Origin: Saprospiraceae bacterium
GTDB taxonomy: Bacteria; Bacteroidota; Bacteroidia; Chitinophagales; Saprospiraceae
NCBI GenBank assembly: GCA_016710625.1
Contig: JADJVK010000016.1
Location: 28,741-92,740 of the forward strand
Length of the DNA stretch: 64,000 nt
Direction: 5' to 3'
Shown piece by piece: positions 47,931 through 57,776 of the stretch. The notes under the pieces are model-generated. The model was not told where the DNA came from. It worked only from the letters and a program-made list of their open reading frames with translations, and did no database searches. The position numbers and the translations under genes are program-made. The first letter of the stretch is position 1. Each line of letters opens with the position of its first letter.

Positions 47931-48353
47931 ATGGATGATAATTTTGGAAAAAATTTAAGAAAATTAAGAAAAAAGAAAAACCTTACGCTATTAGAGCTGG
48001 GGAATATACTTAATATTAGTAAAAGTGCCCTGTCTGATTATGAAAATGGTAAATCAACTCCTTCCTTAACAATATTAGACCACATTAGTAAGTTTTTTGG
48101 AAAAAATATTAATGAATTAACAAGTGAAAATATAGATACAACTGAAGGAAATAGTGAACTGCATTCTTATCAATCCTCTGAAACAAATGCCAATTATTAT
48201 GATTTTGAAAATAAATTATTGCAGCAGCAAATTTCCAATTTAGAAATGCAAATTCAATTGATCAAACAATTATTGGAAAGTAAAGATGCACATATTCAGG
48301 CATTGAATTTGCAAATAAAACTATTAGAAGAAAAATTAAAAACTAAGTATTAA
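47931..48353 (+). CDS. XRE family transcriptional regulator with coiled-coil tail
   Basis: 140 residues. Residues 5-62 form a Cro/CI-type helix-turn-helix (LRKLRKKKNLTLLELGNIL, KSALSDYENGKSTPSLTIL). After a short linker rich in Ser/Thr, residues 92-140 form a Gln/Leu-rich coiled coil (LLQQQISNLEMQIQLIKQLLE) for multimerisation. The dyads at 47890 and 47921 suggest autoregulation. The gene converges, with no intergenic DNA, on a coiled-coil gene whose start also carries a dyad. Confidence 0.9.
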   Translation: MDDNFGKNLRKLRKKKNLTLLELGNILNISKSALSDYENGKSTPSLTILDHISKFFGKNINELTSENIDTTEGNSELHSYQSSETNANYYDFENKLLQQQISNLEMQIQLIKQLLESKDAHIQALNLQIKLLEEKLKTKY

Positions 48354-48764
48354 TTAATGATTCAAGGTTTTGGGTTCTCTCAGAATTTCAAGATTAAATT
48401 GTTGGGTAGCCATTTCTTTTAAAGCAAGAATTGATTCTTGAGTTTGTTCGATAGTTTCTGATTCTCCGTTTAATTTTTTTAGTAAATTAAGTATTTGAGT
48501 TTGGGTTTTCAATAATACACTCAAGGTTATTTGATTGGAAACTATGTGTTTCTGATTATTAATTATCGAAATTTGGTTATTGACAATAATTTCCTGATTG
48601 TTGATGATAATGCCTAAGTTTTTGGTCAAAACCTCCATATTTTCAAAATTATGTTGGCTATTATCAATCAAAATTTGGTGGTTATCCATCATTTTTAATT
48701 GAATTGACTTCAGAAAGTCTTGTTCCACCTTCATTAACTCAACAATTTTGTCAATATTTTCCAT
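48354..48764 (-). CDS. Coiled-coil protein of unknown function, partner of the XRE gene
   Basis: 136 residues, almost entirely coiled coil. The middle (about 48-82) is a striking repeat: IIINNQEIIVNNQ, ISIINNQKHIVSNQITL, a seven-residue period with Asn-Asn-Gln at matching positions. Such NNQ heptads suggest a parallel multimeric bundle. It converges head to tail with the XRE gene, with the stops adjacent, and the dyad TTCCATATATTTGGAA overlaps its ATG. No catalytic motif. Function unknown. Confidence 0.7.
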   Translation of the reverse strand: MENIDKIVELMKVEQDFLKSIQLKMMDNHQILIDNSQHNFENMEVLTKNLGIIINNQEIIVNNQISIINNQKHIVSNQITLSVLLKTQTQILNLLKKLNGESETIEQTQESILALKEMATQQFNLEILREPKTLNH

Positions 48765-48774
48765 ATATTTGGAA
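48759..48774. promoter_or_regulatory. Near-palindrome over the start of the coiled-coil gene
   Basis: TTCCATATATTTGGAA has the same TTCC-N8-GGAA half-sites as the dyad upstream of the XRE gene. The ATG of the 136-aa gene (48764-48762) lies within it, so binding would block translation initiation or elongation of its transcript. Confidence 0.5.
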
Positions 48775-48786
48775 TTTTTAAGATAA

Positions 48787-48820
48787 TTTGTATAGTAATA
48801 GTAAAGTTATAATACTTTTG
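48787..48820 (+). promoter_or_regulatory. Promoter of the TauE/SafE-like gene
   Basis: TTTG at 48787-48790, 22-bp spacer, TACTTTTG at 48813-48820. The first TTG codon follows 17 bp downstream. Confidence 0.5.
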
Positions 48821-48837
48821 TAAAAAAAACTAAAATC

Positions 48838-49835
48838 TTGTTGAAATTAAAAAAATTTCCATATTTATATGCTCTATTTCTGATAGTGGTGCTTAGTTTT
48901 TGGTTCGTTTTTATGTTCCAAAACAACTTGTTTTATTTGTTCAAAGAGAAAGTAGCGGTCTTTTCCACAATGATTTTTGGATCTTTCATTGCTGGTTCGA
49001 GCCCTGAGGGAGTGCTTCCATTGCCTACCCAATTTTCACTCTATTTTTAAATATTGAGCCCAAAATAGCGTCAAATTTTGCTTTCGCTATTCAAAGCATT
49101 GGGATGACAGCTGCTAGTTTGCTCATTCTCAACATGAAAATGAAAATTGATTGGCAATATGTGAAATATGTGATTATTGGAGGATTGCCAGGGTTAGTCT
49201 TTGGCACTTTTCAAATTGTTCCATTGATTTCACCACCCCTTGCAAAATTATTTTTTGTTTCCTTGTGGCTGAGCTTCGGCATCATACTTTGGCGACATAA
49301 TCAAATGAAGCATAAAATAAAATTTGAATTTCTGCAACAATTAAAAAGTTCTGATATTGGACTCCTAATCATTTTTGGATTTATAGGCGGAATCATTTCC
49401 TCCATTTTTGGGACTGGCATCAATATTTTCACCTTTTGTTTGATGATCACCTACTATAAAATTGACGAAAAAATTGCTACTCCATCCTCCATTCTCATTA
49501 TGACCATTGAGACAATATTTGGTTTATTTTTACACACCAATTTAGTCAATGATTTCAAAAAAGAGTCCTTCGAAATGTGGTTGGTTTGTGTACCTGTTGT
49601 GGTTTTTTTCGCTCCGTTAGGTTCATTTGTCATGAATAAAATGAGTAGCCATCTTATAGCGAAATTCCTATCTATTATACTTTGTATTCAATTCATTGGG
49701 GCAATAATAGTGATTAGACCCAGCTTTATATTATCTGTAATATCTGTTGCTGTTATATTATTTGGATTTTTAATTTTCAACTACATAACTCAATTGGGCG
49801 ATATCAGATTTTATGGAAAAAAAAGCAATCCATAA
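48838..49835 (+). pseudogene. TauE/SafE family membrane protein, one frameshift
   Basis: About 332 residues once one lost G near 49010-49012 is bridged, which restores the family signature SSPEGGASIAYPIFTLFLNIEP. Eight or so membrane helices follow, with FGFIGGIISSIFGTGINIFTF as the second family repeat. TauE/SafE proteins export sulfite, sulfonates or other small anions. The start is TTG (48838 or 48841), consistent with the -7 element just upstream. Nothing in the neighbours points to a substrate. Confidence 0.75.
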
Positions 49836-49909
49836 GACAATAATTTAATAATGATAAATCCAATATTTTTAATAAAAAAGCTACATTTACCCTATAAAAC
49901 TAGTTTGAA

Positions 49910-50713
49910 ATGAAAAAACTTTTGATCCTTTTATGTTTTATTTCCTTTAAATTATCTGCTCAGTTAGGCTATTATCCATCTAATGGTGGCGTAGGGGCAG
50001 GAATGGGAAATTGTATGGTGGCTGATCAGAGTTATGCATCCATTTTTGGAAATCAAGCTGGGTTGGCTTTTTTAAAACAACCATCCATTTCATTATATGG
50101 AGAAAGAAGGTATTTTTTGAGTGCCCTCAATGGTTTTGGTTCTGGATATGCTCATCCAACTAATTCTGGAACTTTTTTGATAAAAGCACAATATTTTGGC
50201 TATAATGCCTACAACGAACAACAAATTGGGGTAGGATATGCAAGAAAGTTTTTAGACAATCTATCTGTTGGCATACAAATTAACTATCAAGGGTTTAACA
50301 TACAGGATTATGGTAGCAAAGGCACTTTTTCATTTGAAGCTGGGTTGCAATATCTCATAAATAATAATTTTGCAATTGGTTTTCAAATCATTAACCCTAT
50401 CGCTGTGAAAATAACAGAAAATGATTATTTGCAATCAGTTTATAAAACAGGGTTATCTTGGAAAGCTTCTAAGCTATTGACTATCAATACAGAAGTTGAA
50501 AAAAGCCAAAATTTTGATTTGAGATTTAAAGGTGGTATTAATTATAAAATAATGGATCAATTTTATTTGAGAACAGGTATCAAAACAAATCCAACAGAAT
50601 ATTGCTTTGGTGCGGGATTCATTGTTTCTCAAAAATTTCTATTTGATATTGCAGGCACTTACCACCAAATTTTAGGAATTTCACCCACTTTAGGCGTAAA
50701 TTATCAATTCTAA
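49910..50713 (+). CDS. PorV/FadL-like outer-membrane beta-barrel protein
   Basis: 267 residues. Signal peptide (MKKLLILLCFISFKLSAQ), then LGYYPSNGGVGAGMGNCMVADQSYASIFGNQAGLAFL, the opening seen in PorV/PorQ and other Bacteroidota FadL-like barrels. Alternating strands follow to the final LGVNYQF. It may belong to the outer-membrane machinery for T9SS cargo or be a long-chain fatty-acid-type porin. It ends 2 bp before the futalosine hydrolase gene, so the two share a transcript. Confidence 0.75.
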   Translation: MKKLLILLCFISFKLSAQLGYYPSNGGVGAGMGNCMVADQSYASIFGNQAGLAFLKQPSISLYGERRYFLSALNGFGSGYAHPTNSGTFLIKAQYFGYNAYNEQQIGVGYARKFLDNLSVGIQINYQGFNIQDYGSKGTFSFEAGLQYLINNNFAIGFQIINPIAVKITENDYLQSVYKTGLSWKASKLLTINTEVEKSQNFDLRFKGGINYKIMDQFYLRTGIKTNPTEYCFGAGFIVSQKFLFDIAGTYHQILGISPTLGVNYQF

Positions 50714-50715
50714 CA

Positions 50716-51375
50716 ATGGAAAAAATAGTAATTGTTGCTGCCACAGGGTTTGAGGTAGCTCCACTTTTGCAATTTTTGCAAAAATATAATACAGGGCAAC
50801 CCTTTCATTTTCAATTCAATAACAAAGAAATAAAAGTACTAATCACAGGAGCTGGAATTACTTTTACAGCTTTTGCTTTGGGAAAATTTTATGCAACTAA
50901 TAAAGTGGATTGGGCGATAAACATGGGTATTGCTGGTTCATTTCGTAAAGATTGGGAATTGGGTAAGGTGGTGAATGTGATCGAAGATCGATTTGGTGAT
51001 TTTGGTGTGGAATTAGCTGATGGCAATTTTTCAAGCATATTTGAATTAGATTGGATGGACAAAGATCAATTCCCATTTGAAAATGGAATCCTCAAAAACA
51101 AATTGAGTTTACCAGACCTCCATACTGCTAGAGGCTTGACAGTCAACAAAGTACATGGATCAGAAGCAACTATTAAAAAACTAAATATCCATGAGTTTGA
51201 TATAGAAAGTATGGAAGGAGCTGCCTTTTTCTATGCTTCATTCCTCGAAAAAATCCCTTGTTATCAAATCAGATCCATATCCAACTATGTTGAAAACAGA
51301 AATAAATCCAATTGGGAAATCGGATTAGCAATTGAAAATTTGAATATGATTATGATAGATTTTTTATCAAAATAA
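50716..51375 (+). CDS. mqnB: Futalosine hydrolase
   Basis: 219 residues of the nucleoside phosphorylase/MTAN fold. It starts IVIVAATGFEVAPLL, has ITGAGITFTAFALGK, NMGIAGSF and the signature FDIESMEGAAFFYASF with the base-recognition Glu, close to the end ISNYVENRNKSNWEI. The SNYVE.R....W motif is characteristic of MqnB among MTAN relatives. It cleaves futalosine to dehypoxanthinyl futalosine in the alternative menaquinone pathway. Other mqn genes are outside the window. Confidence 0.9.
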   Translation: MEKIVIVAATGFEVAPLLQFLQKYNTGQPFHFQFNNKEIKVLITGAGITFTAFALGKFYATNKVDWAINMGIAGSFRKDWELGKVVNVIEDRFGDFGVELADGNFSSIFELDWMDKDQFPFENGILKNKLSLPDLHTARGLTVNKVHGSEATIKKLNIHEFDIESMEGAAFFYASFLEKIPCYQIRSISNYVENRNKSNWEIGLAIENLNMIMIDFLSK

Positions 51376-51383
51376 ATCTTTTC

Positions 51384-52001
51384 CTAAAATATCTCAGGAA
51401 CAATTAAATGATCCGCTACATCTTCGGCTTCTTTTTCTCTGCCATTGATATCTTCATAAAACATTGCTGTACAGGCACTCATATATGGTACTAGCCAAAA
51501 TAAACCAATAAATAAGGTAAAAATGCAAAGGATGAATAATCCTGCAAAACGTAGGTGCATCCTAAAAAGCTTAAATTTATGACCATCCATCATTTCTTTA
51601 CTTTTATTCAACACCTCCATTACATCCAAATTTGGATGATCGGCAAGTACGTAAAATGCCATTGCATAACAATAAGTTAAGTAAATTCCAGGAATAATGA
51701 AAAGTAGAAAACCAAGTATTATAATCAAACCACCTAAAATAGATAAACCTAATGATTTACCAAAATTATTAAACCCTTTAAAAATATAATCTAAATCAAT
51801 TTCAGTATTTCTAACCAATGCTAATGAAAAAATAGATATTCCAAGATTAAATGGTCCTGCAATAAAAATAAAAGCAAATGGTATAATATTAAAAAATGAT
51901 TGAATTAATCCAGAAACAAAAAAAGTACCTATTGCCAATCCCCATTTTCCATCTAGCGATTGCCTTGCCATTTTCATCAAATCTGTATTTCTTGTGTTCA
52001 T
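51384..52001 (-). CDS. DUF975 family membrane protein
   Basis: 205 residues with five to six membrane helices. The start KMARQSLDGKWGLAIGTFFVSGL and the middle LDYIFKGF, then IPGIYLTYCYAMAFYVLADHPNLDVMEVLNKSKEMMDGHKFKLF match DUF975. The family is of unknown function. It converges on the mqnB gene, with 8 bp between stops. Confidence 0.85.
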   Translation of the reverse strand: MNTRNTDLMKMARQSLDGKWGLAIGTFFVSGLIQSFFNIIPFAFIFIAGPFNLGISIFSLALVRNTEIDLDYIFKGFNNFGKSLGLSILGGLIIILGFLLFIIPGIYLTYCYAMAFYVLADHPNLDVMEVLNKSKEMMDGHKFKLFRMHLRFAGLFILCIFTLFIGLFWLVPYMSACTAMFYEDINGREKEAEDVADHLIVPEIF

Positions 52002-52060
52002 ATAAGAATCTTTTGATTTAAATAATTTTCAAAAATAATATTATTTCTCAAAATAAAAAA

Positions 52061-52975
52061 TTAAACTTTCCATTCTTGCAAATCAGGTTCGATATAAATC
52101 CATTTCACTTCTGGGTTATTTTTCCTAATATCTTTCTCGAAATTATTAATCATATTACTGATTTCTAAAGCGGTCAAGTTGGGTTTGCATTTGATTTTCA
52201 AACACATCAAGACTTCTCCTGGACCTTGTTGTATGGTTATCAAATTTATCAATTGGTGGATTTCTGGATGGTCTTCAATGATGGATTTTACAGAAAGATT
52301 TATGTTTTCATCGGCACTTTCCCCAATTAAAAGGGATTTTACTTCCACCGATAAAAAGATGGCAACAGCAATCAAAACAATTCCAATAGCCAATGATCCT
52401 AAAGCATCATATCTTCCATCTCCAGTATAATAAGCTGTCATCAAAGCAGTTATAGCCAATATCAACCCAAATACTGCTGCTGAATTTTCACCGAATATTA
52501 CAACTAAATCACTGTCTTTTGTATTTCTCAAATATTGAAAAAAGCCAGAACTTCCCCTTCTTTTATTCAATTCAATGATGTTGGAATAGGTGGCATAACC
52601 CTCCAACAACAAAGAAAAAACTAAAATTCCAATTCCCCATTCGATATGATCCACAGGTTCTGGGTGTTGAAATTTATGAACTCCTTCATAAATTGAAAAC
52701 ATTCCACCAATTGAAAATAGGAGCATCGCCACCATAAATGACCAAAAATATACCGCTCTCCCATACCCTAATGGGTGCTTTTTATTTGCAGGTCGGTTGG
52801 CTTGTTTCACCCCCATCAGTAACAATCCTTGATTGGCACAATCTGCAAATGAGTGGATTGTTTCCGCTAACATGGAGCCAGATTTGGTCATAAAAGCAGC
52901 AAATCCTTTTGATGTTGCTATTAATAAATTGACAATCAAACTTTGAATAATATGTGAAGTGCTATGTTTTGCCAT
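52061..52975 (-). CDS. Cation diffusion facilitator family transporter
   Basis: 304 residues. The first four helices carry MLAETIHSFADCANQ (family HSxxD site, helix II) and KKHPLGYGRAVYFWSF. The second HxxxD-type site, seen in most CDFs, is not obvious in helix V (DGRYDALGSLAIG fits). A cytoplasmic C-terminal domain of about 90 residues follows. It exports divalent metals (Zn2+, Co2+, Fe2+ or Mn2+) against protons; the metal is not assigned. 59 bp upstream of DUF975 on the same strand; may be co-transcribed. Confidence 0.88.
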   Translation of the reverse strand: MAKHSTSHIIQSLIVNLLIATSKGFAAFMTKSGSMLAETIHSFADCANQGLLLMGVKQANRPANKKHPLGYGRAVYFWSFMVAMLLFSIGGMFSIYEGVHKFQHPEPVDHIEWGIGILVFSLLLEGYATYSNIIELNKRRGSSGFFQYLRNTKDSDLVVIFGENSAAVFGLILAITALMTAYYTGDGRYDALGSLAIGIVLIAVAIFLSVEVKSLLIGESADENINLSVKSIIEDHPEIHQLINLITIQQGPGEVLMCLKIKCKPNLTALEISNMINNFEKDIRKNNPEVKWIYIEPDLQEWKV

Positions 52976-53014
52976 TCAATTTTATTTAAGGACACAAAAT
53001 TAAGCATTAATCTC

Positions 53015-53022
53015 TATTTTTG
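53015..53022 (+). promoter_or_regulatory. -7 element of the PNGase F-like gene
   Basis: TATTTTTG, 12 bp before the ATG at 53035, which implies a very short leader. Confidence 0.4.
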
Positions 53023-53034
53023 TTTTCAAAACTA

Positions 53035-54680
53035 ATGAATATGAAAATCTGGGTACTTTTAATAAATTTGTTTTTATTCATAAATACGACTTTTTGCCAA
53101 AATCAGAGCAAATTAATCACCTATGAGGTCTTTGAAAATGGAAAACTGCAAACTAACAATACGATCCAAATTGTTAGCTCCCCACAATCTTCAAAAATCA
53201 TTAATAAAAACACAGCAGATTTACTATCAATAGATTACAAAAATAAAAAACCATCAAAACAGGAATTTTTAATAATAAAAATTACACAGTCTTGACTCCT
53301 TTCGATTCATTAATAAAACCTGAAATCACGAATATGAAAGATACGATTTTGGGCTATATATGTACAAAATATAATTACGATTTGTTTTCGAATAGAATTG
53401 AAGTGTGGGTTACAAATTCAACAACTTTTAAAGGTTGTCCATCCATTTCATTTGTGCCAACAGATGGGCTAGTTTTGAAATATGTACAGAATGGTAATAG
53501 AACCATAGTGGCTAAAAAAATAGAAGACACAAAGGAAAACACTTCCTACGATGTTGAAAACCAGAATATTGTAGATAACCCTACTTTTTTAGCAGCACAA
53601 ATCAATTCGAGATATACCACCATTCCTATCTTTCAAAAAGAGCAAATTAATTTTGAAAAAATAACTATTTCAAACCAAACAGATTCAATCAATAAAACAT
53701 ATCGATTTTCGAATGGAAATATCATATTAAAGAAAATTAACATCCCAAAAGAGAAAGGAAACTATTTTTTGAAATTGAGGGAATGGTCGAACGGGGATGC
53801 ATATGATAGAGTTGGATCAGTATTTACAATACCAAACAAAGGCACATCTATGATGGATGCTTTTAAAAATGGATTGGACAAGCTGCCATTTATTGTTGAT
53901 AATAATAGTGAAAAATACCAAGGTGTGATTGCAAATGAAAATTATGTTCCTGCTATGGAATTAATGCGATTTTTCACTCCATTTGGCGTCAGTCATTTCA
54001 ATAATAAACGAATCATTGCGGGTTACCAATGGAGTGATTCCGTTATTTACAAACAAGATGTTACTGATTTGATTACATCCGACGAAAGTGAAATGTGGAT
54101 TGGAGTTTTTATTGGCAATTATGACAAAGGAGGACACAAAGTGAGCTTAGATCTCCAGTTTTACCCAGAGCCAGAACTCCCAAACACCCAAAAATGGGCT
54201 TTACCTATGTTTAATACTGTGAATATTATGGAAGCATCTGGACAAAATTATGGTAAACTATTCCAAAACGACACCCTAGAAATGAATTTTACGATTCCCG
54301 ACTCCGTTTCAAATTTAGAATTAATCTTCACCACTACTGGGCATGGTGGCTGGGAAAATGGGGACGAATTCGTCCCAAAGGAAAATCAAATTATCCTGGA
54401 TAATCAGCCCATATTCCAACATACTCCTTGGCGATCCGATTGCGGCACCTATCGTTTGCACAACCCAGCATCTGGTAATTTCCCCAATGGTATGTCTTCC
54501 AGTGATTATAGCAGATCCAACTGGTGTCCAGGGGCTTTGACACCTCCTTTTAGGATTCCATTAAAGAATCTAAAAGCAGGAAACCACCATTTAAAAGTCA
54601 TCATTGACCAAGGAAAAAACGAAGGTTCAAGTTTCAGTCATTGGTGTATTTCTGGAGTGCTTATTGGCAACAAAAAATAG
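53035..54680 (+). pseudogene. PNGase F-like N-glycanase, one frameshift
   Basis: About 548 residues when one lost A in the run at 53245-53250 is bridged. Signal peptide (MNMKIWVLLINLFLFINTTFC). The C-terminal half has the two PNGase F jelly-roll domains: KLREWSNGDAYDRVGSVFTIP, GHGGWENGDEFVPKENQI, and the long CGTYRLHNPASGNFPNGMSSSDYSRSNWCPG block, which holds the PNGase F signature. Active-site-type residues Asp and Glu in these blocks are present. It would release N-glycans from glycoproteins by hydrolysing the Asn side chain. The N-terminal 240 residues are a less conserved extra domain. Confidence 0.8.
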
Positions 54681-54884
54681 AAAAATCTATAAACAAATAC
54701 AAGTTAAATTCTTAATGCTATAACTTTTTGAAAATATGGCATTTGCAAGAAAAGATATAAAAATAGTAGAGTAATTAATCAACAAATTTTGAAAAAAAAA
54801 GAATTGTTGAACCCACTAATTAATGCTTAAAATCGTAATTGTTAAATTATTATTTTTAATTATATCACAAATTAATTTAGCAAA

Positions 54885-56240
54885 ATGAAAGTTAAGCTTT
54901 TACTTAGTATTTTATCAATTTCAATTTTGGGGCTAATGGCTTTCATAAAACCTGAGAAAGACTTAAAACCCAAACCCCCAACAGACTGTGAAACATTAAC
55001 AGGTATAAACAAAATAATTTGTTTGGCTGATGCCTTTAAAGCTACACTTTCTGCTTCTCAATTGGCAACAGTCCAACTAAGTTATTCCTTAACGGATGCA
55101 GCAAAATGGTCCAACTTACCACAATCTTTATCCAAAAATCGAGTAGGAATTCAATTCGGCACCTTAAATGCAACACAATTAGCTGCAGCGAAAGATCTTT
55201 TGAAAGCAATTACTGGCACTGCAGCTAATGAAGGCTTTGCTGAATTAAATGCTCTGTTGGCAGCAGATGATTATTTGAATGGTTTGGGCGGTGGTTCTGG
55301 TTATGGTGCTGGAAATTATTATATGGCTTTTTTGGGAACACCTTCCACAACTGATTTATTCGAAATACAATTTGGTGGTCATCACCATACTGTTTCCAAT
55401 ACTTACTATAATGGCAAAATAATTGGTGCAACTCCGGCCTTTCGTGCAGCCGAGCCATCTGGTACATTTACTCAATCGGGTACCACTTATCAACCAATTT
55501 TACAAGAAAAAGCTGCTTTTGCAGCAATTATTGCAAGTTTTTCGAGTGCTGATGCTGCAATTGCTAAGTCGTCAATGACTTTTAATGACATAGTTTTAGG
55601 TCCTGGGAAAGACAACCAATTTACTACCACTAAGTTGGGTATTAAAGTTGGGAATTTAACAGCGGCACAAAAAACTTTGGTTTTAAATGCCATTAAAACT
55701 TATACGAATGACCTTAATGCAGACGATGAAGCATTGATTTTAGGAAGATACCAAGCTGAGTTGGATGAGACTTATGTCGTTTACTCAGGTACTGGAACAA
55801 TGGAAACAAAAGGGGATTATTTCAGAATTGATGGACCAAGTGTTTGGATAGAGTACAATACACAAGGTGGTATCATTATCAAATCTGAAAATCATCCACA
55901 TTCTGTTTGGCGTGACCGAAAAGGTGATTATGATTATGGAAAAACAACTTCTATAAATCCTATTTCAAGCTTCGAAGGTAAGTTTAATATTTTTCCAAAT
56001 CCTGTTGTTGATAATTCTACGATTGAATTGAGTTTGGATCAACCAGCTTTTGTAACCATCAGTTTAACAGACATGAATGGAAGAAAGTTAATAACCGATC
56101 TTAAAAACAATTTTAGCAATGGTAATCATCAAGTTACATTGAACACAAATAGCTTACCTTCTGGAAGTTATAATTGCACTCTGGAAGTCAAAACGAATGA
56201 AGGAATAAAGGTTAAAACAAAAAAACTGACAAAAATTTAG
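54885..56240 (+). CDS. DUF3500 protein with T9SS sorting domain
   Basis: 451 residues. Signal peptide, then a DUF3500 domain (about 50-340) with DLFEIQFGGHHHTVSN, TPAFRAAEPSGTF, and DGPSVWIEYNTQGGIIIKSENHPHSVWRDRKGDYDYG. The C-terminus is a type A sorting domain from IFPNPVVDNSTIELS to VKTKKLTKI. DUF3500 proteins are of unknown function; the HHH pattern could bind metal. Secreted, surface-anchored. Followed by a strong terminator. Confidence 0.88.
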   Translation: MKVKLLLSILSISILGLMAFIKPEKDLKPKPPTDCETLTGINKIICLADAFKATLSASQLATVQLSYSLTDAAKWSNLPQSLSKNRVGIQFGTLNATQLAAAKDLLKAITGTAANEGFAELNALLAADDYLNGLGGGSGYGAGNYYMAFLGTPSTTDLFEIQFGGHHHTVSNTYYNGKIIGATPAFRAAEPSGTFTQSGTTYQPILQEKAAFAAIIASFSSADAAIAKSSMTFNDIVLGPGKDNQFTTTKLGIKVGNLTAAQKTLVLNAIKTYTNDLNADDEALILGRYQAELDETYVVYSGTGTMETKGDYFRIDGPSVWIEYNTQGGIIIKSENHPHSVWRDRKGDYDYGKTTSINPISSFEGKFNIFPNPVVDNSTIELSLDQPAFVTISLTDMNGRKLITDLKNNFSNGNHQVTLNTNSLPSGSYNCTLEVKTNEGIKVKTKKLTKI

Positions 56241-56254
56241 TATTATCATTCTTT

Positions 56255-56295
56255 AAACTTTGCTAGAACTTCAAAAATCTAGCAAAGTTTTTTTT
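56255..56295 (+). terminator. Rho-independent terminator after the DUF3500 gene
   Basis: Stem AAACTTTGCTAGA / TCTAGCAAAGTTT with a 10-nt loop and eight T. Confidence 0.9.
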
Positions 56296-56312
56296 CATAT
56301 TAAAAAATATCT

Positions 56313-57617
56313 ATGAGAAAAGCACTTTTCCTTATTTTACTTTTTCTCCCGATTTTTTCTAAGGCACACCCGATGCCAAATTCTGTTGTTACTTTAAAAT
56401 TTAATGAACAAAATATTGTGGCAACTCTTTTGTTGCCCCTTACGGAGTTGGAATCAGCCATTGGTAAACCACTGAATGATAGCACCAAAATTAATGATGA
56501 AAATTATCAGCAAGAGTTAAAAGAATATATTCAAAAACACTTAAAAATACAAGGTGAAAATGGTCAATTTTGGAAAATAGATATTCATGAAATCAATTTT
56601 GAATCTACAAAGCAACCAGAAACCAACATTGATTATAATGAATTATCTATCAACATATTGCTAACACCACCAAGTAATGTTAATTATCGAAAATTTACAC
56701 TATTTTATGATATCATTTTACACCAAGTATTTACACATTCTGCTTTGCTTAAAATAGAACAGGATTGGAAAAATGGAATAATTACTGAATCAAAACCCTT
56801 AGAAATTGGCGTAATTGCATGGGATATTCAAAGTAATACACTTTTACCAATGCAAATTAATTTAGAGGAAGGAAGCCTCTGGAAAGGATTCAAATCTATG
56901 TTTTCATTAGGAATGAAGCATATTTGGGAGGGAACAGATCATTTGCTATTTTTATTCGTTCTGCTTTTGCCCTCTCCCCTTTCTGAAGAAAAAAGAAAAT
57001 GGGCAAAATATATTGGCTTGAAATCAAGCCTTTTAAAACTTTTCCGCATAATCACCGCTTTTACAATTGGGCACTCGATTACTTTAATATTCGGAACTTT
57101 AGGTTGGATTAATTTTTCAACCCGATGGATTGAAATTTTGATAACAATATCAATCTTAATCTCTGCCCTTAATGCTTTATTTCCAATTTTTTATAACAGA
57201 GAAATTTATATTGCTGGAGGATTTGGACTAATTCATGGTTTAGCATTTTCCAACACATTGGCAAACTTGGAGCTGACCTCCACACAAATGGGTTTAAGTA
57301 TTTTAGGATTTAATCTTGGAATAGAAGCAATGCAACTATTCATCATGAGTTTGGTGTTGCCTTGTTTGTTGGTTATTTGCAGGATTAGTTTATCAACTTA
57401 TAAAAAAGTTAGGTTAGTGGGTGTTGCAATTGCTATAGTTTCTGCTTTAGCATGGTTGGTTCAAAGAGTAACAAATAATTCAAACTTTATAACAAATTAT
57501 ATTGATAGAGCTTCCGAATATTTAATACTTATTATTTCATTATTAATCATTTTTACAATCTGGATTTGGATAAAAAATCTAAAACAAATTCCATTAAATG
57601 AAAAATTTCAATCCTAA
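56313..57617 (+). CDS. HupE/UreJ family membrane protein
   Basis: 434 residues. Signal peptide, a soluble extracytoplasmic domain of about 170 residues, then six or so membrane helices with GMKHIWEGTDHLLFLFVLLLP (family HxxxGxDHxxF motif), FTIGHSITL and GGFGLIHGLAFS. HupE/UreJ proteins are thought to move Ni2+ or Co2+, although no hydrogenase or urease lies nearby. The His/Asp residues of the first helix are intact. The C-terminal helices near 380-425 complete the core. Confidence 0.88.
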   Translation: MRKALFLILLFLPIFSKAHPMPNSVVTLKFNEQNIVATLLLPLTELESAIGKPLNDSTKINDENYQQELKEYIQKHLKIQGENGQFWKIDIHEINFESTKQPETNIDYNELSINILLTPPSNVNYRKFTLFYDIILHQVFTHSALLKIEQDWKNGIITESKPLEIGVIAWDIQSNTLLPMQINLEEGSLWKGFKSMFSLGMKHIWEGTDHLLFLFVLLLPSPLSEEKRKWAKYIGLKSSLLKLFRIITAFTIGHSITLIFGTLGWINFSTRWIEILITISILISALNALFPIFYNREIYIAGGFGLIHGLAFSNTLANLELTSTQMGLSILGFNLGIEAMQLFIMSLVLPCLLVICRISLSTYKKVRLVGVAIAIVSALAWLVQRVTNNSNFITNYIDRASEYLILIISLLIIFTIWIWIKNLKQIPLNEKFQS

Positions 57618-57776
57618 TAATAATAAATGTTTATAATTAATGCAAAACAAATACAATATTACAAGTCATTAATATTCAATACATTCTACTAAAAATAGGA
57701 CATTAATAAAGAAATAAAGTTTTATATTTTGTGCAAAAAAATTCTAAAAAGGAATTTGAGATTATATTAATAAATG

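Noticed and set aside
47931..48764. Toxin-antitoxin pair
   Set aside because: The partner gene is convergent rather than co-directional and is a pure coiled coil without any toxin fold or catalytic motif; shared operators are recorded instead as a regulatory pair.
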